The notes below the pieces were generated by a model. The model ran no database searches, had not been told where the DNA came from, and worked only from the letters and a program-made list of their open reading frames with translations. Source: Ianthella basta (Eukaryota; Porifera; Demospongiae; Verongiida; Ianthellidae). From it: DNA of 64,000 nucleotides. Location: the NCBI GenBank assembly GCA_964019415.1, contig OZ025868.1, positions 1,152,001 through 1,216,000 of the forward strand. Reading direction: 5' to 3'. The position numbers and the translations under genes were made by a program. How positions within the stretch are numbered: the first letter of the stretch is position 1; each line of letters begins with the position of its first letter. Shown in pieces: positions 20,401 through 31,400 of the stretch.

Positions 20401-23400
20401 AATGAGTCCTTTACATTTGACTGCACTCCCAGTGATGGCAACCCAGCAGTGTACAGTTACACATTCCAAAAGGGAAGTGTTGTTGTAACAGAAGGAGTGA
20501 GTGGGTCAGTTCTCGCCATCAACCCAGTTGAGAGGGGCAGTAGAGGAGTGTACACGTGTGAAGCCAACAACACTGTTGGCATGGCAACAGACACTTGGAA
20601 CCTTTTTGTAGTTGGTGAGTGTGTGTACAAAAATGGTTGCACATACATATAGAAGAGGATGGCTTTGCAAGTTGCAAATAGATGGAGCCATGATTGAAGA
20701 AGCTGGTAGTCCTCTTGGAAGATTGAGCCATGTTATATTAATTGGTTCACCCTAACCTATATTCAGATGTCCCCACAATGCCACTGAACCCAAGAGTGAT
20801 GGACCTCATGTCCTTCTCAGCCACCCTCCAGTGGGGCTCTCCCTCTGATGATGGAGGCTCCTCCCTCCCCCTCACCTACACTGTCACCCTTAATGGTACC
20901 ACCTTCTCTGACTTGATGGCCACCTCCCATCCCCTGACCAACCTCCAACACAGCACACAGTACAGCTGGTCAGTACAGGCCATGAATGAGTATGGCACTG
21001 GTCCACCAGCTGTGGACACCTTCGGAACACCAGACTCAGGTGTGTCATGCGTATCATTGCATTGTTTGTCATTCGATGTCTTTGTATTTGCACATTGCTA
21101 AATGACACCCCATGTTATTTCCCACAGTCCCCATCATTCAGTCAGTCAGTGCTATGGCTCTGAGTCTGTCTTTATTTCAAGTGGACATCACACTCCTCAC
21201 AGATGCATATGGAGGACAGAGTGTGACAATGTACACTGTGAGTGTATACGTGTGTACCACTACCTATTGACGTTGTACTGTACTGTTGGGCACTCTTGAA
21301 GATGCTGTATACACTATATACAGTGAAACCAGTGTAAGATGGTCACTGTATATGGCAGCTACCTCTCTGAAACAGCTAACCTCCGTGAACCCAATTAGTA
21401 CTAAAACATAGCAATCCATACTTCAATAAACCGGCCACCTCTCTATAAAGATTAGTTAGAACTGGCCCACAGGTGGTTGTCTTAGACACGTTCCACTGTA
21501 CCATCACAGATTGAGATCAGAGGAGTGAACTACACAGGTGTTCTTGAGAGTTCAGTTCAGAATCAGGTGTCAGTGCAGGTCAGTCAACTTGAGCAGAACT
21601 TCACCAAAGGAGAGAATCACACAGTGATGGTCTTTGCAACCAACTCTGTTGGGACCAGCAGCCCTCAGTCAACAGAGCTCATTGTCCCTTGTGAGTTGCC
21701 CAACACCATGATGCAGCAAGTGATCAAATGCTCATGTATTTAATGACTTTCATACACTACCAAACCCTTCTCCTTACTAACATGCCCTGTCAGTCCCTCC
21801 CAGTGTCACTGCTCCTCCCTCTGAACTGAGCTCCACTGATAACATCCCAGTGTGCTGTGCGGGTGTGCAGCTCAACTTGGAGAATCCAAATAACCCAATT
21901 GATGTCAGAGTTCTTTTTAATGACACCACCCTGGACCTGGTTGTGAGAAATGGTAGCATCCTTTACATCATGGGACTGCAGGCTGGCACTGAGTACTTTC
22001 TTAACATCACTCTGTCCAATGTGTTTGGAACAGTGTGGTTTAATACTACAGTGAGCCCTCTCCTTGGTGAGTGGATAATGCATCCTTTACACTTGTTCAC
22101 ATATGTTTTTAATTCCCCATCCCCCCCCCCCCCTCCCTCAGGCCGTCCCTCCACCCCACAAGTGATCCTAACCCCCACTGCTGGTAGTCTGAGGGTCCAA
22201 CTGACTACCATGTACCCCGGTACCAGGGAGAGCACCCTCCAGTACTCCATCTCAACGTCAACATCACCTCGCAGCAGACGGCAGACAGGACAGCAGACCC
22301 TCCCTGTTACCGACCTGACCACTCCCATCAGTGGTAGTGAGGAGGTAGCCCTTGATCCAGGGAACTACTCTGTCACTGTCACTGTCACTGTCACCAACCA
22401 ACATGGTAACACCACATCTGTACCTCAGGAGGTGACCATACCATGGAGGTTAGCACATCTCACCATATTCATATATACGTACATACGTACTGTACATGTT
22501 TGCTGATTAGAAACACTCTCACCCCAATCTCACTCCTAAACCCTCACTCTCACTTTTAATCCTCACTCTTCAGAATGCTTGTTTATGTTTCTTCCTCGAA
22601 CTATTGCACTGTTGGGTTTCAGTTTCACGATTGACCTCATACTGTTGATGTGAGGAAGGTGCTTTGTAGTGACATTTCACTAATGCAGTGAAACCTTACA
22701 ACACCTGGTCCTTTTTGTTGCCATGGTAATATGGTGCTTTGTTTTGTACACACTCCCTTCACTTTATAGTTGGGTACATGTGTCATGTGAGCTTGTTCCA
22801 TGTTTGGCATGTGTTACTTAGTCACATGAGTGAATTTCCCTTCACTACAGTGTCTTTTTCAGGAGCACTGACCTCCTCCCAGCTGTGATAGCACTCAGTG
22901 CTGCTTTGGTCATTGTCATCCTCCTTCTTGGTGTGGCCATTTCCGCTGCAGTCTTCTTCTACTTAAGTGAGTCACTGCAAAAAGCTACTACACTGAATGG
23001 TTCATGTAGGCATGTCTGCATACACAAGTGAAGGAGATGCCCTGCCATGATCAGTGTTACACTTATCATGCCAGCATGTGTTTATTTGCTAACTGGTATA
23101 CATGTGTAAGTCACAGATTGTGAAAACAGTCTAACTTAAGGATCTATGTGATGGCACTATGACATGGGTAACAACATGTACAGCACTGTATGCATTTACT
23201 CAACATACAAGTGTTTTTTGGGACTTGATTTCCATGAATGGCTTGAATAAGTAAGGATTAGTGAAATAGACATGCAAAAAATTGATAGAATAAAGATTCA
23301 TTACCACGACCGAACATTGATAAAGGGGGATTTGTTGAGCGTTAAACACGTGGTACATTGTACTCTTGTGCAACTGAAGAAGGCCCTTTTGGGGCTGAAA

Positions 23401-24558
23401 CATTTTACCTTTTGGTAATAAGTGTACCACGTGTTTAACGCTCAACAAATCCCCCTTTATCAATGCAAAAATTTCTCTACTGCCTGTATTAAAGGTGTTC
23501 AACACATGGCATTGTACAGGGAATTTTACTAGAGTGCTTCTTAGCTCTGATCCCAGTCCCTTCTACTGGGGGAAGGGAAGGAGGGGATTGGGAACAAGAT
23601 TATAAAGTAATGGTGTCTTCCCTTGGGCCACAGCTGATTGTGAAAGTGCTGTAGTTAAGTGTAGGGTCCTTGTGCAGTAATGTGATTGCTAGCCATGGTC
23701 AAATGCAGTAGATGAAATGAGAGCATGCATTTCTGATCTCTTAGCAATAGTCCTCTAAAGTGCCGATAGTGAGGTTTGTTGCACAGTGACATACCTATAG
23801 TGCATGGAAGTCAGACAAAGGAAACTAGTTCTGCTGTTGATAGGTACGCAGTTAGTTAGCTTTGGGTGTGACCATGAGAGTAAGTGGAACAACAGTCCTG
23901 CACTCATTGACATGTATGCACAGCCCATTATGCCTTTGCTGGTGCCCCCCCCCCCACATGTATAATATGTGGAATAGCACCCAGCATGTGGCTTGCTAGC
24001 ACTATACAATTATAGCTCACTTCACAAGGTGAGCTATAATGCAGTTATGCATTGCAATGCATAATTATAGCTCACTTCACAAGGTTCCAGAGTCAGCAAC
24101 CAGTTAATTTTCTAATCTTCACAATTAATGAGCATGGAACCTAAGGCAAGGGAGTTCACAGTACATGTCCGCAAACATTTGTATGCATTTACTGGTATAT
24201 ATGCATATGGTAACCTAATAATGGTAGTCTGCGTAGTATGTATTGCTGGTGGTTATGAGTCACATTCTTCATTTACTTCATACAATAAAGTGTATAAGTT
24301 GAAGACTCTTTTGATGTTTGTTTATGACATTGTATTATAGGAAGTCAGAGGTTGTCTGCAATCCCAAAGAATGTGACAGGTCCCAACTCCCATTATGACG
24401 AAGTGGAAATGAGACCACAACACCTTCCAAAATCCCATTCAAAGTCCACATCTGAGCCTCAGTATGAGGTATGCGAAGGGGGTGTGACCAGCAGTGATGT
24501 TGCAATGGAGGAGAACCCTGCTTATCAGTCAGTAGACATGGCAGCTGCCAAGTCATGA
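17477..24558 (+). CDS. Receptor gene A: 3 Ig + 4 FN3 single-pass membrane receptor (11 exons, 787 aa)
   Basis: Exons: 17477-17534, 18654-18947, 19194-19460, 20348-20614, 20767-21039, 21128-21237, 21510-21690, 21794-22066, 22142-22448, 22851-22966, 24341-24558. All use GT-AG and the sum is 2364 nt in frame. Signal peptide ~1-28 (hydrophobic LFLTCIGLLGSSVA). Ig1 ~30-117 has cysteines in TITC and TYDC; Ig2 ~118-206 lacks both; Ig3 ~207-295 has FDC and YTC. FN3-1 ~296-386; FN3-2 is split by the only phase-0 intron; FN3-3; FN3-4 contains RSRR. Membrane helix ~685-712, then a tail with YDEV, YEVC and NPAYQSV. N-glycosylation sequons are frequent. Exon 9 uses a shifted donor that compensates a 1-nt deletion in exon 10. 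Role inferred: cell-surface recognition or adhesion with tyrosine-based signalling or endocytosis. The 1.1-kb intron 1 holds a ~1-kb insertion absent from B-D. Confidence 0.8.
17600..18600. other. Intron 1 insertion specific to gene A
   Basis: Introns 1 of B, C and D are 114-123 nt, whereas that of A is 1119 nt. The extra ~1 kb starts near 17600 with AGATTCAGAAACTGTACCAG, also present at 15541, and contains a tandem TGCCAAGTTGCATTAATGAG duplication (~17667-17706) and a poly-C run near 18340. No terminal repeats or coding content were recognised. Confidence 0.5.
23281..23463. mobile_element. 183-bp foldback MITE with 8-bp target duplication (intron 10 of gene A)
   Basis: TTGATAAAGGGGGATTTGTT at 23317 continues for ~40 bp and recurs inverted up to 23463. 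TGCAAAAA flanks the insert on both sides (23273-23280, 23464-23471). The matching intron in B (~34430) and C (~54590) shows a similar uninterrupted sequence. The 8-bp duplication fits a hAT-type non-autonomous element. Confidence 0.75.
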
Positions 24559-24911
24559 ACTCAGTCATTTTGGCTATATGTTAGCCACTTAACTGTGTGA
24601 ACTGCTCTTGAGTGTGCAGTTATTAGCTACTTGTGTCTCAGTGTTAGCTAGTGTTAGCAGTTAGATTGAAATGTGTATGTATTTATGTGTAGTGTGTGTG
24701 TGTGTGCGTGCGTGTGTGTGCTTTCAAATCTCTTAGATCACTATCACCCAATGGCCATGGCTTAGAACTATAGTGGTTTCAAGATGTTTTGTCCCATGTA
24801 CTTGAGATTTGAGTCTGTACTTGATTGCCAGAGCATGATATACGTATAGCTAGCTACATGAAACCATTGATACCATAAGTTATGAACCTGCTGAAAGCCC
24901 TCTTTGATGGC

Positions 24912-24917
24912 AATAAA
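24912..24917 (+). promoter_or_regulatory. Poly(A) signal AATAAA, gene A
   Basis: AATAAA about 350 nt after the stop, in sequence conserved with B and C. The 3' UTR also carries a (GT)n/(GC) run at 24692-24720. Confidence 0.55.
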
Positions 24918-25691
24918 TGATTGCTTTTTCCCTAGTCAACCTACAAAGGTGCCTGGAAGAGTTGATCACTGACAGCTATTTTGCTCTGTATACAGCCAAC
25001 TTTCAGAATGGTTAGCCAAATCGCAAATGGTAATAAATCACAAAAAGTAAATGACAAATGGTGTGACATAATGTCATGATGTCTTAAGCTTAGTGCGATC
25101 ATCCTGAGTGTGGCGCTTGTGACTATATGCAACATGCAGACGTACGTCGCACAATGACGTTACGTCATTTGCCTATTAGCATTAAATTTTTACGCTTTAT
25201 AGTACTTTCCGGGTTGGTTGTCCTAACTGGATGGTTGCAATTGATTTTTTGGATATCAATTTTCACCTAGTTTTTTAGAATTTATACATAAGCCATTATA
25301 TACACCAGAATAAAATTATATATAAATACATAGGCAAACTTTAGGGGCACATGCGCACTGCCTCTGTAATGAAAATTATTGGAATAAGAAATTTTCGATC
25401 TAGTAACCTCATTTTTATGTGACCTTTAGTATACCCAATTCTGTTGGCGAATGGTGTACAGAAGATTCAGGGTTTGTGGTGAAGGCAGGCGACTTGAATC
25501 GCCGAGTTGACTGGTCATGATTTAACAGTTTTCTCAGTAGTCTGCAGCTGGAATGCAGGTTACAGAAAATCGTTGCACGCGATCGTATGGCAAGCTGTTT
25601 GTAACCGTGCAAAATGCACGTCACTAACACGGCATGTAAGCACGTGATACACGTTCGTTGACATGTGGCAACCTCCAACCTCACCACGAGA

Positions 25692-26079
25692 TAGTCTCGT
25701 TCCAAGCCCACAACTTCCGCTAACAAAATGGCGCGAAAAAGGTGGTCTGGTATCTTTGGGCCCATTCCTTGGCTCGCCTCGACGCATCTTGAATACTTTT
25801 GGCCAATCAGATCGCCGCTTGATCACGTGCTTATGAAACCACGCGTGAGCCTCGTACGCGAGGATATAGGAGATGACTCTCAAACGTTCTTTTATAGATC
25901 CTGCATATGCCACAGAACTGGATCCCAATTGTGGTTTTCGGTAGACACGTGACCAAGCAGCGATCTGATTGGCCAGAATTATTTGGGATGGCGAGAACCA
26001 AGGAATGGGCCCAAAGATACCAGACCACCTTTTTCGCGGCCATTTTGTTAGCGGAAGTGGTGGGCTGGGAACGAGACTA
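25692..26079. mobile_element. TAGTCTCG-family MITE (388 bp) in the A/B spacer
   Basis: Long TIRs: TAGTCTCGTTCCAAGCCCAC on the left and the inverted match ending GGGAACGAGACTA on the right, extending ~100 bp through GGTGGTCTGGTATCTTTGGG. The 9-bp flanks are ACCACGAGA and ACCACAAGA (8 of 9). The C/D spacer (near 58153) has one uninterrupted ACCACAAGA at the same place, an empty site confirming the 9-bp duplication. Confidence 0.8.
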
Positions 26080-26559
26080 ACCACAAGAGATGTACGCATG
26101 TCGACGTTTGACCACTCGAGACGGCGACGTATGTGGACTACACAATACGTTGACATTTGTCATACGTGGTATAGCTTAGCTACACTGTAGCTGTAGCGAT
26201 CGTCTACACTGTCACTGAATTTACTTGCTTGTTGCCAGTCCTTTCTGTCTGCACGTCTGTTTCTCAGTTCACTACGTACAAATGGTTTCATAAAGCTTCA
26301 TACAGGTTGACAATCGGTAGATATATAGTACAAGTTTGTTTAGCCCCCGTGCTGTCTGTTCACTTATCGCGGAGACGTTTTGCTCTTGCTACAGAAAACT
26401 TCCCCATCGTTCTTAGCCCTCAATCGTCCCAATACACATTATTCCAGTTTTCCTCGTTCCAAAGGCCGCTGCTTCAACTAGCTACTAGACTTGTAGCCGC
26501 CATAATGACGTTACCAGGTTGATAACTGATTGCATACCTTTTAGAATCGCTTGTCCACA

Positions 26560-27625
26560 CCGGTATCCGGTAAGTAAAGAAAGTGCTTGCACGATATTAC
26601 ATATGGATTCATAAACGTACGGTATGGATGGCTTACCATCAGGTCAATTATCCTTCATGCTCAGATCATGGATCTGACACTCTTCCAACACCAATGAACT
26701 TGCAGAGATACAAGATCCAGGTCTCATCTCACTGCAAGTTGTGTCAAGGCCACAACTGGTCATATTCTATCCGCATGTCCTGAAGCCTTGGAACAGGCTA
26801 GATACACATGGAGGCATGACTCCGTCCTTCTGAATTTGGTTAAGTCCCCAGAGGAGGTACTTTCAAATGTCCAGATTTATGCTGATCTGGAAACATGCGT
26901 GCCCAAGAGCACCCCCCCCCCCCCCCCCCACCATCCCCCAAGCCTATTGTCAACATCCTCCCATCCTGACATTGTATGTGTGAATGGACTTGACATCACC
27001 CTTCTTGAACTGACAGTCGGTGGTAACTCTAAGGATGCGATGAGGCAAGCAAGAGAGCGAAATGCAACAGAAAAGACCTTACCTTGTAATCACAAATGAC
27101 CTGCATAGACAAGGACTGAATGCCAAGTACGACACCATTGAAATTGGTGCCCTTGGTCATAGCACAAAGGACACCCCGTACCACCTGTCCCACATTCTTC
27201 CCCAAGTAAACCAACTACAATGGCAAAGAATCCTTGACCACGCAGGAGAGATTGTGATTGCCTGCTCGAAGACAATTTTCCTAGCAAGGAGTACCTTAGA
27301 ATGGAGACTACCCACTCTTCTGTCCTTCTACTGTCATCAGTAACAATGCCATCCCATACATATCAAACTACTGAACTTCTGCACAGCTGATGTTTGATTT
27401 GTATTACTTGCAGCTACTTGTTTTCGGTTTATTTCTTTCATTTTATTTTGTGTACTCCAGCTCACATTACTTCTAGCTAGCTAACCTCTTATAGTACACA
27501 CCTTGCCAAACACTGTCTATCTCAGCATTGCTGTCCCATGTATTGTGTCTGTGTCCGAGGTCACACCCTCATTGTCTTAGCAACCTTATGTTTATCATTG
27601 TAAAGTTGAATAATAAAGGTCTTTC
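26560..27625 (+). mobile_element. Retroelement 3' fragment in the A/B spacer
   Basis: About 1 kb absent from the equivalent point of the C/D spacer (near 58620-58665). It contains degenerate coding sequence and an AATAAA-like signal near 27609, so it is probably a 5'-truncated retrotransposed copy. Ends are approximate. Confidence 0.5.
26636..27343 (+). pseudogene. Retroelement polyprotein C-terminus, broken
   Basis: Pieces in shifting frames read CKLC, then EALEQARYTWRHDSVLLNLV, then PDIVCVNGLDITLLELTV, then YDTIEIGALGH. The RYTWRHDSVL and PDIV...LLELTV motifs are, from memory, those of the C-terminus of retroelement proteins frequent in sponge and cnidarian genomes; the latter may be a PD-(D/E)XK-like nuclease core. 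At least two frameshifts are present, and a poly-C run (26910-26929) interrupts the middle. Confidence 0.5.
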
Positions 27626-27782
27626 CAGCAAAATGACATAGATTGTTAGCTAGAGATTTTATACAGCAATACTGCTCATGTTTATGTATAATATCATGAT
27701 TAAGACTCCGGCCCGGTGTGACAATCAACCGAAAAAGGTCTGTATATCCGGTCGCGACAACCGACCCAAATTAAAGTAGTGT

Positions 27783-28392
27783 CAAGAGTAGATAAGAGAT
27801 GAGAGTGTGCAACCGCGTATACGCACCCGTAACAGCATTTTTCTAAAATGACGCAGCAACACGTCACACGTGGGCATGGTAACGCTACTTAATATTCTGA
27901 TGTAATGATTGAATACTATTAACTCGATCTGCCAGTCTGTATGCACTCGGCAACGATTGCGAGCCCTTCGGTTTGTTAGTCGGGAGTTGCAACAATGTCC
28001 AGGACACCTCTGCAGTGCCCGCGAGGAAGGACCAGGACAGCAAGCGTGGATTTGGGTCACAGCGCTGCCATCCAGCTCTGCAGCGCTGTCCTCCGAGTTT
28101 CACGGTGGCTACGCATTAAGTTCTAGGCTCGATCTATCCGGTAAAGAGACCGGCGTCAACCAGCATGGTCCTGGACATCGTTGAAACTCCCGACTAACCA
28201 ACCGAGAGCTGCGCAATCGATGCCGAATACGTACAGACTGGAGGATCGAGTTAATGGTATTCATCCATTACATCAGAATATTAAGTAGCGTTACCATGCC
28301 CACGTGTGACGTATTGCTACGTCATTTTGGAAAAATGCTGTTATACACGCAGGGATACGCGGTTGCATACTCTCATCTCTTATCTACTCTTG
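27783..28392. mobile_element. Long-armed foldback element (610 bp) just upstream of gene B
   Basis: Arms of ~220 bp: CAAGAGTAGATAAGAGATGA on the left recurs inverted, ending TCATCTCTTATCTACTCTTG on the right. Similarity continues through CTACTTAATATTCTGATGTA and GTTAGTCGGGAGTT. GTAGTGT flanks both ends (27776-27782, 28393-28399). The B/C (~45380) and C/D (~58810) spacers have uninterrupted AGTACTGT/GGTACTGT there. The centre (~28010-28150) is unrelated to the arms and has no coding signature. Confidence 0.75.
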
Positions 28393-28399
28393 GTAGTGT

Positions 28400-28485
28400 A
28401 CAATAAGTACCATTTGCCATTTGGCCAACCATTCTGACATCGGCTGTACCAGACCCTTCCGTAGGTGGTCTGGCGCGGGAGACTA
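28400..28485 (+). promoter_or_regulatory. Conserved 5' flank of receptor gene B
   Basis: CCATTTGCCATTTGGCCAAC then CATTCTGACATCGGCTGTAC then GGTGGTCTGGCGCGGGAGAC, ending directly at the start codon. The same series precedes C (45388-45473) and D (58816-58886). It is probably the core promoter and 5' UTR; no TATA box is evident. Confidence 0.4.
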
Positions 28486-31400
28486 ATGGCAGCTGGAAAC
28501 AGTTACTTAAGACCTCACAAATGCTCGACACTGTTTCTAACCTGTATAGGTAAGCTGTAGGTTGGAGTTCGCTAGATCCATGGTCCCATCTCAGTCAATA
28601 GCCTTGAAATCTTTGAGCTAGCTTGCTATCTCAAGTTCATTGGCTCTCCTCTGTTGTAATTTTAGGTTTGCTAGGCGCTTCAGTGGCGACAGTCATCATC
28701 GACCCAGTGGGCGATATCACTGCTGTAGAAGGAAACAACCTCACCATCACCTGTACTGGTGGAGCTAATCAAGGTGCTACTTTAATCCTTCGTGAAAACG
28801 GCATTCAATTAGTGCAAGATTCAAGTCCTCCTTCTGAAACAAATGATGCGATGCGTACCTTCCACCTCCTTGTGGATCGAACAAGGAACGGCAACACTTA
28901 CGACTGTGAATCCGGGATAACAGGCATGGAGTCTTCAACGCTAACTCTGACTGTTACGTGTAAGTTGAGATGGCAAGATATTTGGGCAGTTTCAAATGTG
29001 TGTCTTAGCTAGGAATGGAGACCTAAGTCTTTGCTGCTGCTGAAGAAAGCCATTTAAGGATGTGATGCTACTGTCTGGCAGTCGTTATAGATTTTGGAAT
29101 CAGATAGTACACACTGAGTAGAGGCTCACCAATCTGTTCTTGTCTGCAATCTGTGCAGTGCCAAATAGATTGGATTCACATCCCCCTTGCAGACCGCCCT
29201 CAGTTCTCTCCAAACTCTGTCACTGCATCACCTACAGAAGGGGGACAGCTCATGGTCTCTTTTTCCCTTGATGCCAACCCACCTCTTACCATTGACAACG
29301 TAACATTGAATGGTTTGTTCATCACTGACACAAGGTTCACTGTCACTGCTACTAGTGTGACTATTGCTGACGTCACTCGTGATGACAGTGGAGTGTACCA
29401 GATTACAGGAAGCAATGTTGCAGGATCTGGCACCTTCACTCTGACTGTGGATGTGTACTGTGAGTGCATAGACACACTGTCTGCATTATTGTATGCTGTA
29501 CTATATAACCATATGGACCTTAATGTTAAGGGGGACTAGACTTTCACAGTTAACATGGATTTCCAGCCATCCTGTGAAAGTCTAGACCGGCAAAGATTTT
29601 AGTCCAGAGCTAGAAAATCGAGTCATAGTTTACGCGAATACCACAATGTGAACCTTGTGGTATTCGCGCCTTGAGATGTAAAATTCCTGTGTTGCCATGG
29701 CAACGTTTGCGCTGCATGTGATATGCGCGTGATTGAATAGGCTGTGTAATCAAATGTCATATCCGGTGATGGCAAGGAACGAGCTTTCAGGGGACAATAA
29801 AGAGTTCTGGTAAGAGGTAATCAAAGATGAAATCTTTGCCGTTCTTAAACTTTCAAAGGATCAAGGATTCATGGCTTTTTGCGAATGAATCTTGCACTTC
29901 AAAAACGGCTAACGTTAAACGACGTCATAGCCTTGCTTCCGTTTTGTATTCCATATTGGGCATGTCACAAGATTGTCGTGTGACTGAAGCATTTCGAGAT
30001 GGCAGAAATGAGTTTTGCAGTAAATCGCCTTCCCGACTTTGAAGGACACCAGCCCTTTACACGATGACACCAGATATTGTAACTTAAGGATGCTTTACAA
30101 CTTCTCCATGTGACCGCTTTTGGTACGAGGTTCCTATCGTGAGTTATCCAGTGCCAAAGGTTCGGCTGCGAAGGAAGAATTTAGTTTTCGTCAAAAGTGG
30201 TCACATGGAAAACTTCAATGATGTGATTGTGCATGGTTCTGTGTAATTTCATTCACTTTTAGCCTCTCCCATGAAGTCGATCGGTGATTTTCTGCGTTTT
30301 CATAGGTTCTCTTGTTGGTGGCCATTCTCCATCAAGGAAACCGTCAATGAAATACTTGTTGTGCAGAATTGAAGTACAAAAATGCAGCTTCAATTACGTA
30401 CATATAAAGATTGCTTTGTGCAGATCCTATCTACAGGAGAAAGAGCAAAGAATACGAAGGTCAAAAATTGGCCCGCACTGTTTACATAGGACATAACCCA
30501 CATGTGTGAACGTCTTCTACATGAATTCAGCTTGAAAGCTACAGCATTGATACGACTGTGCATAGCAATGAGACTCTATGCTATCATTGATCACTCCGAG
30601 ACTTTCATTTAAGAATATGACGACTTTGCAGATGCACTGGTATGTCATAGTCTCGCTAAGCCAGGCCTATTTTATATGGGGTAATTAGGCCTGGTACATT
30701 GCCATACATCAAGTTGTTCCCGTTGCAGCCCATAGTGCAACCCAATCAGATTGTAGAAAAGCCATTGTGTCACTTGAAATCCAAAATGGCTATCTCCACC
30801 TTCTCCAAAAGCTCTTCTCGTTGGTGCTGGAATCTTTCGTAGCCATCGGTACGACTCAATGTATAGCAATGTATCAGGCCTATTTTCCCCATATAAAATA
30901 GGCCTGGCTTAGCAAGGCTAAGGTATGTCACTGCCTGTTGAATTAACCTTGGTTGCTAATTGCCTCTGAGAGAAGGCCCTGTAACTTGCATTGGCATCTA
31001 AGAACAGTGGGTGTAATATGTTTGTGTGTGTTCAGCTACTGGACCATAGCTTCACACAAGGTGCTTAGCATCTACAAGTGAATAGCAATGTCAACTTGTT
31101 CTCCTAGGTACCCATAAAGTGGAACCTCTCAGATCCAAAAATGATTCTTTAATCCTAAATGACTGTAGCTGCCAAGCCAGAAACCTCAGGCGCTGCACAC
31201 CTTTAGCTACTGGCCACACATATGCATATTTTGTAGTTGGATGAAATAGTGAATAATTGATATTATGTTAAGGCAACCATTGTGAAAAGCACATTAAAAC
31301 GCAAGGTATTATATTCTGTGAAATTAAAGTCCATACAGTATGATGTCTTCCTGTTCTGCACATACGTACTTTGTTCTGTGCAGACCCTCCAGAGTTCACT

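Larger units (their letters stand above)
24994..28455. repeat. A/B intergenic spacer bounded by inverted repeats
   Basis: The left edge reads TACAGCCAACTTTCAGAATG then GTTAGCCAAATCGCAAATGG. The right edge is the inverted counterpart (CCATTTGCCATTTGGCCAAC then CATTCTGACATCGGCTGTAC). A second inverted block, GGGT(T/C)GGTTGTC...GGAT, lies further in on both sides (~25210 and ~27750). The same arrangement bounds the B/C and C/D spacers. It is interpreted as a decayed, tandemly duplicated TIR element; no transposase was recognised. The interior holds the nested elements at 25692-26079, ~26560-27625 and 27783-28392. Confidence 0.5.

Noticed and set aside
24692..24720. (GT)n tracts in the 3' UTRs as a special element
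   Set aside because: Ordinary microsatellites with differing length in A, B and C.
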